13,842 nucleotides of DNA, from NCBI GenBank assembly GCA_029983575.1, contig JASBZE010000046.1, positions 1 through 13,842 of the forward strand, in the 5' to 3' direction. This DNA is from Peptostreptococcaceae bacterium (lineage in GTDB: Bacteria > Bacillota > Clostridia > Peptostreptococcales > Peptostreptococcaceae). The translations under genes and the position numbers were made by a program. How positions within the stretch are numbered: position 1 is the first letter of the stretch; every line of letters starts with the position of its first letter. A model generated the notes under the pieces. The model was not told the DNA's origin. It was given only the letters and a program-made list of their open reading frames with translations, and ran no database searches. Positions 7,281 through 13,842 of this stretch are shown piece by piece.

Positions 7281-8012
7281 CTATTTTGATTCTTTTGCAT
7301 CTTCCAGTCCGTCTGCCACACTTCCAACAAATACCATTGTAAGTACTAAGAATATAAATGCTTGTAATGTACCCGCGAATATGTCAAAGTACATATGAAG
7401 TGGGACCGGTATTAAAAACTCACCTATTTTTAAATTAGGTCCTGGTAAAAATCCTGATATATAGCCCAGTAGACTATAAACCAACGCCATTATTATAGAT
7501 CCTCCTAAAATATTACCGAATGGACGGAAACTTAGTGAAATCGGACGTGCAAATTCGCCGATTATATTTAGAGGTAGCATTAATGGAGTCGGTTCTATTA
7601 GGTCACTAAAGTAGCCCAATCCGTTAAATTTGATACCCATAAAGTAAATCAAGAATACCGTCATTAAAGCCCACGCCAATGTGGTGTTAAGATCTGTAGT
7701 AGGGGATCTTAAGCCGAAGAGTGGACCCCAGTTTGATAGTAGGAAGAATAGAAATACACTTCCCAAATAAGGCACTATATTGGGTACTCTCTTTACAAAA
7801 TTTTCACCCATAGTCTGAACTACCAGACCTCTGAATTTAATATATGCAAATTCCAGAAATACCTGCCTTTTCGTTTCAGGGACCTTCTTTAGGTTTCTGG
7901 TGAGCAAGAAAGATGCAATCGCGAGAACAGCTATTATCAACCAACTCGCAGCCACAGTTTCACTGATCTTCACCGGACCTATACTGAAAAGCCACCTAGC
8001 TTGATACTCCAT
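7281..8012 (-). CDS. atpB: ATP synthase Fo a subunit
   Basis: Subunit a holds the two half-channels through which the coupling ion reaches the c ring. The 243 residues have about five hydrophobic segments (near 20-37, 79-95, 111-129, 165-188 and 205-232). The essential arginine is R163 in SFRPFGNILGG, and LQAFIFLVLT (Q217) is the conserved last helix. The residue after the arginine is Pro where Leu is the common choice (RLFGN). The start has a strong AAAGGAGGAT, and the gap to atpI is 15 bases. Ion choice cannot be read from this subunit alone. Confidence 0.96.
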   Translation of the reverse strand: MEYQARWLFSIGPVKISETVAASWLIIAVLAIASFLLTRNLKKVPETKRQVFLEFAYIKFRGLVVQTMGENFVKRVPNIVPYLGSVFLFFLLSNWGPLFGLRSPTTDLNTTLAWALMTVFLIYFMGIKFNGLGYFSDLIEPTPLMLPLNIIGEFARPISLSFRPFGNILGGSIIMALVYSLLGYISGFLPGPNLKIGEFLIPVPLHMYFDIFAGTLQAFIFLVLTMVFVGSVADGLEDAKESK

Positions 8013-8027
8013 CTACAATCCTCCTTT

Positions 8028-8417
8028 CTAAATTTTTTTTATCAGTCTCCCGATAAATATTACAATTTGTGAACTTATTAGACCTAGCGCCGTACTAAGT
8101 AGATTAAAATACTCAACCTTGGCAGCTAATATAAGTACAGCTGCAGCCAACACCAATCTAATAATATATCCACCGTAATACGACATGCCTGCTTGGAGTT
8201 TTTTGCCCTTATCCACTGATTTTTCTAGGTTAAGCGCAATTAGAACTATATTGGCTATTGCTACTAAAAGACCTAGCCAAAGACCTAAAACCAATTCAAG
8301 CATACCGTACTTGGGAAACAGCATTGAAATCAAACAAAGAAGCACGGTGCCTATGACACCGAATACCAACATTCCCTTTACAACTTTTTGGGTCTGTGCT
8401 TTAAGCTTAGCATCCAT
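8028..8417 (-). CDS. atpI: ATP synthase subunit I (AtpI family)
   Basis: AtpI is a small membrane protein that assists assembly of the c ring. It has been linked to Na+ rotor assembly in Acetobacterium and to Mg2+ uptake in Bacillus. The 129 residues show four hydrophobic segments (about 14-33, 40-63, 80-99 and 103-124) with a charged loop LEKSVDKGKKLQAG between the second and third. It lies between atpZ and atpB, the classical place. It begins two bases after the atpZ stop, with AAAGGA upstream. Such proteins have few invariant residues, so the call rests on topology, size and position. Confidence 0.85.
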   Translation of the reverse strand: MDAKLKAQTQKVVKGMLVFGVIGTVLLCLISMLFPKYGMLELVLGLWLGLLVAIANIVLIALNLEKSVDKGKKLQAGMSYYGGYIIRLVLAAAVLILAAKVEYFNLLSTALGLISSQIVIFIGRLIKKI

Positions 8418-8419
8418 AA

Positions 8420-8650
8420 CTATTTCCTTTCTATATATCTTCTCAACATTTTAAATACTGACCAAAGTCCAGCCAACACTCCAATCAGAACACCCGCCAA
8501 TGTAAATGCGGGTTTTGAAGTGAATTTCCTGTCGAGATATATACCTAAATAAGTACAAATTCCTATGCATACGACCATATTTATGCCTAGGGTCAACAAT
8601 AATGAATATACCCTTCCCAGCTCTCTGTAATCTAATTTCTTCTTTGCCAA
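8420..8650 (-). CDS. atpZ: AtpZ/AtpI-family small membrane protein
   Basis: The 76-residue protein has two hydrophobic segments (about 14-38 and 48-67) and the family pattern YLGIYLDRKF at the end of the first helix, with a basic N terminus and a basic tail. In Bacillus, AtpZ works with AtpI in divalent-cation supply or assembly of the ATP synthase. The start is TTG, supported by AGAGGTGAT just upstream. The next ATG is at codon 25, inside the first helix. It opens the atp cluster, only 15 bases after the deaminase gene, without space for a promoter. The exact role is uncertain. Confidence 0.8.
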   Translation of the reverse strand: MAKKKLDYRELGRVYSLLLTLGINMVVCIGICTYLGIYLDRKFTSKPAFTLAGVLIGVLAGLWSVFKMLRRYIERK

Positions 8651-8665
8651 AGTATCACCTCTTAG

Positions 8666-9118
8666 CTATTTTTCATATTTAACAAGCTCAATTTCAGCTT
8701 CCCTTAAAAGCTCAAGAGATAATTCGTCTGGGTATTCACCTCTGTAAATTATCTTTTTTATCCCAGCGTTTATACACATTTTAGCACACATTACACATGG
8801 CCTAGTAGTAACGTAAAGTGTTGAACCGCTGATGTTGATACCGTTGTGAGCTGCCTGTATAATAGCATTTTGCTCTGCGTGAAGTGCCCTACACAACTCA
8901 TGCCTTTCACCCGATGGTATCCCTAGTTTTTCTCTTTGGCACCCCAGCGTGAGACAGTGCTCAAGACCCTTTGGCGCCCCGTTATAACCTGTTGATAATA
9001 TCTGTTTATCCCTTACGATTATAGCTCCTATCTGTCTTCTAAGACAGGTAGACCTGGTTTTTACTACCTCGCATATTTCCATAAAGTAGTCGTCCCACTC
9101 AGGCCTAGTTTTAACCAT
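8666..9118 (-). CDS. Deoxycytidylate (dCMP) deaminase, ComEB-like
   Basis: dCMP deaminase converts dCMP to dUMP, feeding thymidylate synthesis. The 150 residues carry the zinc site: H80 and E82 in HAEQNAI (E82 is the proton shuttle), and C108 and C111 in PCVMC. The region QIGAIIVRDKQILSTGYNGAPKG and the Cys/His-rich segment at 54-76 (HC, GCQRE, ERHELC) point to dCMP deaminase more than to a free-nucleoside cytidine deaminase. The latter segment may bind a second zinc. The start has AAAGGGGTGA upstream. It links pyrimidine salvage (upp) to the atp cluster by position only. Confidence 0.9.
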   Translation of the reverse strand: MVKTRPEWDDYFMEICEVVKTRSTCLRRQIGAIIVRDKQILSTGYNGAPKGLEHCLTLGCQREKLGIPSGERHELCRALHAEQNAIIQAAHNGINISGSTLYVTTRPCVMCAKMCINAGIKKIIYRGEYPDELSLELLREAEIELVKYEK

Positions 9119-9144
9119 AGTCTCACCCCTTTTAACCTAAAATA

Positions 9145-9160
9145 GGGATGTCTCCACCCC
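9145..9160 (-). other. Stem-loop between upp and the deaminase gene
   Basis: On the message GGGGUG pairs with CAUCCC (six pairs, one G-U) around a GAGA tetraloop of the GNRA type. It is followed by UAUUUUAGG, too poor in U for a good terminator. It may stabilise or process the RNA and so set a different level for the downstream atp genes. The fold is visible and the role is inferred. Confidence 0.5.
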
Positions 9161-9167
9161 CATTTGC

Positions 9168-9797
9168 CTATTTTGTACCGAAAAGTCTATCCCCAGCATC
9201 TCCTAAACCTGGAACTATGTATCCATGCTCGTTTAGCTTCTCATCAATCGCAGCTACGAAAATCTCGATGTCAGGAAAATACTTATGCACCTCTTCAATA
9301 CCCTCAGGAGCTGCTACTAGGTTTACTAGTTTTATGTTCTTTGCCCCCTTTTCCTTGAGTAACTCTATAGCTGCAGTTGCTGAGCCACCTGTAGCCAACA
9401 TAGGGTCCACCAAAAGTATCTCCCTCTCTTCTATATCAGCAGGTAGCTTACAATAATATTCAACGGGTTTTAAAGTTTCTGGATCTCTATAAAGACCTAC
9501 GTGACCTACTTTTGCTGCAGGTATTAAGCTTACCAATCCATCGACCATTCCTATCCCTGCCCTCAATATAGGTACTATCGCAATCTTCTTGCCTGATAGA
9601 GTCTTTGCTTTCATCTTTCTCATCGGAGTCTCTATCTCTATATCCTTTAGATTTAGATCTTTAGTGACTTCATATCCCATCAGCATGGCAATTTCAGTCA
9701 AAAGTTCCCTAAAATCCTTTGATCCCGTATCCTTGTCCCTCATTATAGACAGCTTGTGCTGAATTAGAGGATGATCTGTAACTGTTACATTTTTCAT
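9168..9797 (-). CDS. upp: Uracil phosphoribosyltransferase
   Basis: Upp makes UMP from uracil and PRPP. The 209 residues are the usual length. VTVTDHPLIQHKLSIMRDKDT is the typical start of the family. The PRPP loop is LLVDPMLATGGSA at 128-140. The uracil-binding YIVPGLGDAGDR is at 193-204. The ATG at 9797 is chosen because AGGAGGT lies five bases upstream. A longer reading from a TTG at 9821 would overlap rpiB and add eight residues unlike the family. The SD shares bases with the rpiB stop (TAGGAGG), so the two are coupled. Confidence 0.96.
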   Translation of the reverse strand: MKNVTVTDHPLIQHKLSIMRDKDTGSKDFRELLTEIAMLMGYEVTKDLNLKDIEIETPMRKMKAKTLSGKKIAIVPILRAGIGMVDGLVSLIPAAKVGHVGLYRDPETLKPVEYYCKLPADIEEREILLVDPMLATGGSATAAIELLKEKGAKNIKLVNLVAAPEGIEEVHKYFPDIEIFVAAIDEKLNEHGYIVPGLGDAGDRLFGTK

Positions 9798-9807
9798 AAC
9801 TAACCTC

Positions 9808-10251
9808 CTACTTGTGTTCAAGTTCCATGACTTTTTCTATTCTGTTTTGGTGTCTTCCACCCTCAAATTCTACAGACATATACGCCTTTACTATGTCTAT
9901 TGCAAGTCCTTTACCTAGGACTCTCTCACCTAGTGAGATAACGTTGGCGTCGTTATGCATCTTAGTCATCCTAGCAGAAAAAGTATCGCTTAATACTGCG
10001 CATCTGATTCCGTCTATCTTATTGGCAGCTATAGACATACCTATGCCTGTTCCGCAAACCAATATGCCAAAGTCTACATCCTTATCAACGACTCTTTTAC
10101 AAACTTCCTTAGCGAATTCTGGATAGTCAACACTATCTTTGTCGTTGTCTGTACCGAAGTCAATTACCTCAACGTCTATCTTCTTAAGATACTCAATAAC
10201 GCTCATCTTTAGATTATATCCGCCGTGGTCACAACCAATAGCTACTTTCAT
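9808..10251 (-). CDS. rpiB: Ribose-5-phosphate isomerase B
   Basis: RpiB interconverts ribulose 5-phosphate and ribose 5-phosphate, which supplies PRPP for the neighbouring upp. The 147 residues show CDHGG at 7-11, CGTGIGMSI with catalytic C66, and MTKMHNDANVISLGER with H99, both at the E. coli positions. The related sugar-phosphate isomerase LacA/LacB is less likely given this set and the context. It has a strong AAGGAGG site six bases before the ATG and is the first gene after a promoter-bearing gap, so it probably leads the long transcript. Confidence 0.94.
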   Translation of the reverse strand: MKVAIGCDHGGYNLKMSVIEYLKKIDVEVIDFGTDNDKDSVDYPEFAKEVCKRVVDKDVDFGILVCGTGIGMSIAANKIDGIRCAVLSDTFSARMTKMHNDANVISLGERVLGKGLAIDIVKAYMSVEFEGGRHQNRIEKVMELEHK

Positions 10252-10280
10252 AACCGTCCTCCTTATATTCTCTCTATTCT

Positions 10281-10309
10281 ATTTTATAAAATATATCTAA
10301 TAATGTAAA
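10281..10309 (-). promoter_or_regulatory. Candidate proximal promoter of rpiB-upp-atp
   Basis: TTTACA (10309-10304), a 17-base spacer and TAAAAT (10286-10281) match sigma-A boxes at five of six positions each. The start would fall about 20 bases before the rpiB SD, leaving a short plain leader. It is one of two overlapping-region candidates in this 121-base gap. Confidence 0.55.
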
Positions 10310-10313
10310 CTAA

Positions 10314-10342
10314 ATTATCTATATTCTAATGATATAACTCAA
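10314..10342 (-). promoter_or_regulatory. Candidate distal promoter of rpiB-upp-atp
   Basis: TTGAGT (10342-10337), a 17-base spacer and GATAAT (10319-10314) form a second sigma-A-like pair upstream of the proximal one. The -35 box is the same hexamer as that before the thi leader. The gap is very AT-rich, so one of the two may be fortuitous. Confidence 0.5.
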
Positions 10343-10372
10343 AAATATATTTACACATTAATCAAAGTAAAT
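10341..10372 (-). terminator. Weak candidate terminator after tsaC
   Basis: Directly after the tsaC stop, ATTTAC and GTAAAT can form six pairs around a 12-base loop, followed by ATATTTTT. The stem is AT-rich with one G-C pair, so termination would be weak at best. Confidence 0.3.
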
Positions 10373-11506
10373 TTACCTTACCTTTTGTACATTGTATCCT
10401 GCCGATTTTAAAAGTCTGTTCATAATCGCCATCCCTACTCCTTCGTCAGTGAAGTCCTCAGAATATATCACATCATAACCCATATCATCAAGGTTTATCA
10501 ATGTTTTAAACAGATTTTTAGCCACCTCATTATTATTTCTACCCAGAGAATAGATTTCTGACAAATTATTTTCCATATATAGAGAAAAATTTTCTTGCTT
10601 ACACATTACCGCGGTCTTCAAATCTTTTTTAGAATTTTCCACAGTCTTTTCTCTTATCCAATTAACACATTTTTCCGCTTCTCCACTCACAATAACAACA
10701 TCTGCCTTTGGTGAGTAATGTGTGTACTTCATTCCAGGTGCCTTTGCTACAATATTTTCGTCATCCAATCTCTTTTTAGGATCTATTGCCTTGTCATATA
10801 CAACGTCCCCAACTACCTCTTTTAACATTCCAATTGTAATTGCCCCAGGTCTTAGTATAGTAGGTGTATCTCCTGTAAAATCAACGATTGTAGATTCGAT
10901 TCCATAGCTACAATCACCCCATGTAACAATCCCATCTACCCTTCCTTTCATTTCCGATATCACGTGCTCAGGAGTAGTCGGTGATGGTCTTCCCGAAATA
11001 TTGGCAGAAGGAGCAGCAATTGGAGTATCAGCCAAATTTATAAAAATACTTGCCACTTTGTTTGAAGGCATCCTGATTCCAATAGTATCTAATCCACCGC
11101 TTGTTTTATACGGTACAACGTCTCTTTTTTGTAACACTACAGTAAGCGGGCCCGGCCAAAATTTCTTCATAACTGCCCACGCTTTATCCGAAACGTCATA
11201 AGCTAACTTATCTATCCAATCAAATCTGTCAATGTGAAGTATAAGTGGATTATCTGAGGGTCTTCCTTTAGCTAGGTAGATTTTCTCCGCTGCTTTTTCG
11301 TTTAAACCGTCGGCTCCTAAACCATAGACTGTCTCCGTTGGAAATATCACAGTCTTTCCATCATTAATCATCTTAGCGTAACTCTTTAAACTATCTTTAA
11401 TTCTTTTTTCGTCCTCGACTTTTAAACCTTCAGAAATCCTTAAAATTTCAGTATCCTTATTAGAAACAGAACTTACTCCAAGTCCTTTAAAACCATCCTT
11501 AGCCAA
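10373..11506 (-). CDS. tsaC: L-threonylcarbamoyladenylate synthase (TsaC/Sua5/YwlC)
   Basis: This enzyme makes threonylcarbamoyl-AMP from threonine, bicarbonate and ATP, for the t6A37 modification of ANN-decoding tRNAs. The YrdC domain shows FPTETVYGLG (55-64), KGRPSDNPL (80-88) and SANISGRPSPT (167-177). The APGMKYTHYSP linker (256-266) leads into a C-terminal Sua5 domain, so this is the long two-domain form of about 377 residues. The start is taken as TTG at 11506, because AGGAGGG lies eight bases before it. The ATG at 11524 has no SD and would put this one inside codons 2-4. The gene follows the prfA terminator, and no convincing promoter was found in the gap. Confidence 0.94.
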   Translation of the reverse strand: MAKDGFKGLGVSSVSNKDTEILRISEGLKVEDEKRIKDSLKSYAKMINDGKTVIFPTETVYGLGADGLNEKAAEKIYLAKGRPSDNPLILHIDRFDWIDKLAYDVSDKAWAVMKKFWPGPLTVVLQKRDVVPYKTSGGLDTIGIRMPSNKVASIFINLADTPIAAPSANISGRPSPTTPEHVISEMKGRVDGIVTWGDCSYGIESTIVDFTGDTPTILRPGAITIGMLKEVVGDVVYDKAIDPKKRLDDENIVAKAPGMKYTHYSPKADVVIVSGEAEKCVNWIREKTVENSKKDLKTAVMCKQENFSLYMENNLSEIYSLGRNNNEVAKNLFKTLINLDDMGYDVIYSEDFTDEGVGMAIMNRLLKSAGYNVQKVR

Positions 11507-11573
11507 AAAAATCCCTCCTCTCATAATATTTAAAACATATTTTTCATTGCTATACTGACTTCAAAAAAGCAAA

Positions 11574-11602
11574 TAAAAAAGACCAGGCAATAAACCCGGT
11601 CT
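11574..11602 (-). terminator. Intrinsic terminator downstream of prfA
   Basis: AGACCGGG and CCTGGTCT form eight pairs (one G-U) around a seven-base TTTATTG loop, followed by a run of T. It separates prfA from tsaC. The T-run ends about 65 bases before the tsaC start, so tsaC needs either read-through or a promoter overlapping this site. Confidence 0.88.
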
Positions 11603-11627
11603 CAAGAATCTAGTTTTTTCCATCAAA

Positions 11628-11668
11628 CCCAAATACACATGCCTTTACTATTTAAAAGCACATTTGGG
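11628..11668 (-). other. Long stem-loop just after the prfA stop
   Basis: CCCAAAT (11668-11662) and ATTTGGG (11634-11628) form seven perfect pairs. They can extend inward through GUGC/GUGU with G-U pairs, and an inner CUUU/AAAG is possible. No T-run follows, so it is not itself a terminator. It sits seven bases after the prfA stop and 25 bases before the true terminator. A 3'-end stabiliser or part of a small RNA is possible. Confidence 0.5.
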
Positions 11669-11675
11669 AAATACA

Positions 11676-12740
11676 TTAAAATGCTGACATTTTCTCAGTT
11701 TGATCTACTGTAATCAACGAATCTATCATCTCATCCAAATCCCCGTCTAAGAAATTATCTAGCTTATATAATGTAAGGTTTATTCTATGGTCGCTTATCC
11801 TTCCTTGAGGGAAGTTGTAAGTTCTGATTCTCTCTGATCTATCGCCTGTACCAACCTGACTTTTTCTCTCAGCTGCCAGCTCGCTTTGTTGTTCACTTAG
11901 CGCTTTATCGTAAAGTCTAGCCTTTAGTATTTTTAAAGCCTGCTCCTTGTTTTTGAGCTGTGACTTTTCATCTTGACACGAAACCACTTCACCCGTTGGA
12001 ATATGTGTAATCCTAACAGCCGAATCCGTCGTATTAACACTTTGGCCTCCATTTCCAGAAGATCTGTAGACGTCTATCCTCAAATCAGCGGGATTTATTT
12101 CTATTTCAACATCTTCAGCCTCTGGTAAAACCGCAACCGTCGCAGTAGAAGTATGTATCCTACCTCCAGACTCAGTAGTCGGTATCCTCTGAACCCTATG
12201 AACTCCTGATTCGTATTTAAGCCTTGAATAAGCTCCCTTACCCTTTATCATAAATGAAACTTCCTTAAATCCACCAACTCCTGTGTCATTGGCACTCAAA
12301 AGGCTTACTTTCCATCCTCTTCTCTCAGCGTATCTAGAGTACATTCTAAATAGATCGCCCGCAAATAGAGCAGCTTCATCTCCTCCTGCTCCACCTCTTA
12401 TCTCAACAATTACGTTCTTGTCGTCATTAGGATCCTTTGGAAGAAGCAATACCTTTAGTTCTTCTTCAAGAGGCCCTATTTTATCTTCAGCTTCAGAAAT
12501 CTCCATTTTTGCAAGCTCTCTAAGCTCTTCATCTGACTCCTCTTGTAAAATTTCCTTTGACTCTTCTAATTGAGATACAACGTCTCTATATTCTCTATAC
12601 TTTTCAACAATTGGCTGCAAATCAGCATGTTCTTTAATATATTTCTGCCACTGACTTTGGTCGGCAATTATATCTGGATCAGCGACTTTTTTTTCTAAGT
12701 CGATGAACTTATCTTCTAAAACCTTTAATTTGTCTAGCAC
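11676..12740 (-). CDS. prfA: Peptide chain release factor 1
   Basis: RF1 reads UAA and UAG and releases the finished peptide. In numbering from codon 1 of the longer reading, RIPTTESGGRIHTS holds the PxT stop-codon motif at 190-192, which marks RF1 and not RF2. The GGQ tripeptide is at 234-236, in SSGNGGQSVNTTDSAVRI. The usual family text there is GAGGQHVN, so this copy has Asn and Ser variants around GGQ. The GTG at 12740 is preferred as start: it gives the family beginning MLDKL and has GGAAGGG eight bases upstream, whereas the GTG at 12749 touches the SD. Length is 354 residues. PrmC, which methylates the GGQ glutamine, is encoded just upstream. Confidence 0.96.
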   Translation of the reverse strand: MLDKLKVLEDKFIDLEKKVADPDIIADQSQWQKYIKEHADLQPIVEKYREYRDVVSQLEESKEILQEESDEELRELAKMEISEAEDKIGPLEEELKVLLLPKDPNDDKNVIVEIRGGAGGDEAALFAGDLFRMYSRYAERRGWKVSLLSANDTGVGGFKEVSFMIKGKGAYSRLKYESGVHRVQRIPTTESGGRIHTSTATVAVLPEAEDVEIEINPADLRIDVYRSSGNGGQSVNTTDSAVRITHIPTGEVVSCQDEKSQLKNKEQALKILKARLYDKALSEQQSELAAERKSQVGTGDRSERIRTYNFPQGRISDHRINLTLYKLDNFLDGDLDEMIDSLITVDQTEKMSAF

Positions 12741-12801
12741 TGCATTCACCCTTCCGATAAAAATCTATATAAACATCATTTTCCGATTATCTCGACCTCT
12801 A

Positions 12802-12830
12802 ATTATATCATATTTTATAATTATGGACAA
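12802..12830 (-). promoter_or_regulatory. Candidate sigma-A promoter of prfA
   Basis: TTGTCC (12830-12825), a 17-base spacer and a perfect TATAAT (12807-12802) lie in the 123-base gap between prmC and prfA. The start near 12795 gives a leader of about 55 bases. No terminator was found after prmC, so prfA may also be read from upstream. Confidence 0.65.
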
Positions 12831-12863
12831 TTGCTTTTAGTCATAATGTAAAATTTTCTGGCT

Positions 12864-13826
12864 TTACTTTGCGAGTTTACAGCTTTCTATTCTCCTTGCC
12901 TCTACAACCCTATTTATACCGGCCAAGTCTTTAGTTATCTCAATATCCACATATCCTTCACTAATAAAGATATCTTTAATTTTGTAGGCTTGATCGTGCC
13001 CACATTCAAAAATCAACCTACCGTTATCATTTAAATATTTTTTCGCCTCAACAATTATCTTCTTATAAAAAAACAGCCCCTCGTCCTCGGCAAAAAGTGC
13101 CGAATGTGGTTCATAATCTAAAACCTGAGCATCCATTTCCTTCATATCTTTTTTCTCAATATATGGGGGATTTGAAACAATTATGTCGTATTTGTCGTGC
13201 ACATTTTTAAATAAATCAGATTTTATTAAGTTTATTTTTCCATCGCCTAAAATTTTTTTAGAGTTATTCATTGAAACTTCTAGTGCATCATCGCTTAAAT
13301 CAACGGCATCAACACTTATCTTTGGCCTATAGTACTTTAAGCTTATTGCTATTGCTCCCGAACCAGTTCCAATGTCAAGTACTTTTATGCTATTTATTTT
13401 AGCTACAATTGAAAAACCTATTTCCTTCTCGATTGAGTCGCTAATAGAATTAACTGGCGAACTTTTGACTTCACCATTTGACAGATTCTCTTGTAAATCG
13501 TCAATACTTTTAAATGCCCTCTCAACTAGTATTTCTGTATCGGGTCTCGGAATCAATACCCCCTCTCTAACTTCAAAATCTAGGCCCATAAACTCTCTAA
13601 CCCCAAGTATATATGCAATGGGCCTGTGTTTTAATCTCTGAAGCGCCATTTTTTCAAATTCTTTAAACTCGTTTTCTGAAACCTCTTTATCGAGATTCAT
13701 AAGTAGATAAATCCTATCGACATCTTTTAGAGCCCGTCTTAGCAATAGTTCTGCATCAAGTCTAGGTGATTGACTCACATCTTTAAACTTATATTCGTAT
13801 TCTGAAATTAGCTCTCTTATTTTCAT
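12864..13826 (-). CDS. prmC: Release-factor glutamine N5-methyltransferase PrmC
   Basis: PrmC (HemK) uses SAM to methylate the glutamine of the GGQ motif in release factors. The N-terminal helical domain covers about 1-80. IPRPDTEILVE (92-102) is followed by the SAM-binding LDIGTGSGAIAI (150-161). The catalytic NPPY is at 219-222 in DIIVSNPPYIEKKD. The ATG at 13826 is chosen because it gives the family start MKIREL and has GGTGA seven bases upstream. An ATG four codons earlier lies before this site. Length is 320 residues, about 40 above the usual. The excess is a polar stretch near 104-147, between the two conserved blocks, where most homologues have about 15-20 residues. Confidence 0.95.
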   Translation of the reverse strand: MKIRELISEYEYKFKDVSQSPRLDAELLLRRALKDVDRIYLLMNLDKEVSENEFKEFEKMALQRLKHRPIAYILGVREFMGLDFEVREGVLIPRPDTEILVERAFKSIDDLQENLSNGEVKSSPVNSISDSIEKEIGFSIVAKINSIKVLDIGTGSGAIAISLKYYRPKISVDAVDLSDDALEVSMNNSKKILGDGKINLIKSDLFKNVHDKYDIIVSNPPYIEKKDMKEMDAQVLDYEPHSALFAEDEGLFFYKKIIVEAKKYLNDNGRLIFECGHDQAYKIKDIFISEGYVDIEITKDLAGINRVVEARRIESCKLAK

Positions 13827-13842
13827 ACATTTCACCATCTTA

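Noticed and set aside
9119..9167. Promoter before the deaminase gene
   Set aside because: TATTTT could serve as a -10 box, but nothing like a -35 box lies 16-18 bases upstream.
11507..11573. Promoter for tsaC
   Set aside because: TTGAAG and TATTAT are present, but neither has a partner at proper spacing, so it is not listed.
12283..12573. Plus-strand open frame opposite prfA
   Set aside because: It is a Ser-rich mirror of a conserved gene with no SD or family resemblance. The same holds for the other plus-strand open frames opposite atpD, upp, rpiB and prmC.
11676..12740. Programmed frameshift as in prfB
   Set aside because: The PxT motif identifies RF1, whose gene has no frameshift, and the frame is open throughout.
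1..13842. Mobile elements, CRISPR arrays, tRNA or rRNA genes
   Set aside because: No repeated arrays, transposase motifs or RNA-gene signatures were seen. The genes are densely packed housekeeping genes on one strand.

Overview
The window comes from a low-G+C anaerobic Firmicute (Bacillota; class Clostridia or Tissierellia). Supporting signs are strong AGGAGG Shine-Dalgarno (SD) sites, TTG and GTG starts, the clostridial order prmC-prfA-tsaC-rpiB-upp-dCMP deaminase-atp, and a compact family-2-type ThiF. Genus cannot be fixed from this alone. All 19 complete genes lie on the minus strand, so the window reads from right to left. No mobile element, CRISPR array, tRNA or rRNA was seen.

Right part (about 13.8-10.4 kb): prmC (methyltransferase for release-factor GGQ glutamine), prfA (release factor 1, the substrate of PrmC) behind its own sigma-A-like promoter, a large stem-loop plus a strong terminator, then tsaC/sua5 (threonylcarbamoyl-AMP synthase for tRNA t6A). 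These are translation-quality genes.

Middle (about 10.35-1.77 kb): two candidate promoters precede rpiB, upp and a dCMP deaminase gene. These run with short gaps into atpZ-atpI and a complete F1Fo ATP synthase operon (a, c, b, delta, alpha, gamma, beta, epsilon). No clear promoter or strong terminator lies inside the run, so sugar-phosphate/pyrimidine salvage and the ATP synthase are probably one long transcription unit. The c subunit carries the full Na+-coordination signature (Q33, V64, E66, S67, S68, Y71), so the enzyme is predicted to be Na+-driven. Its epsilon subunit ends after the beta-sandwich and has no C-terminal inhibitory helices.

Left part (about 1.87 kb to 1): a thiazole-synthesis operon thiS-thiF-thiG, with the first codons of a further gene (probably thiH) at the edge. 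Between atpC and thiS there is a promoter-like sequence, a palindrome over its -35 box, and a 12-bp intrinsic terminator whose U-run ends about 9 nt before the thiS SD. Transcription must cross this terminator to express thiS, and no TPP riboswitch was recognised. This is the best candidate for an undescribed control element here.

Several starts were revised using SD positions: thiS, upp, tsaC, prfA and prmC. Stop codons are unusual for a low-G+C genome: 10 TAG, 8 TAA and 1 TGA.
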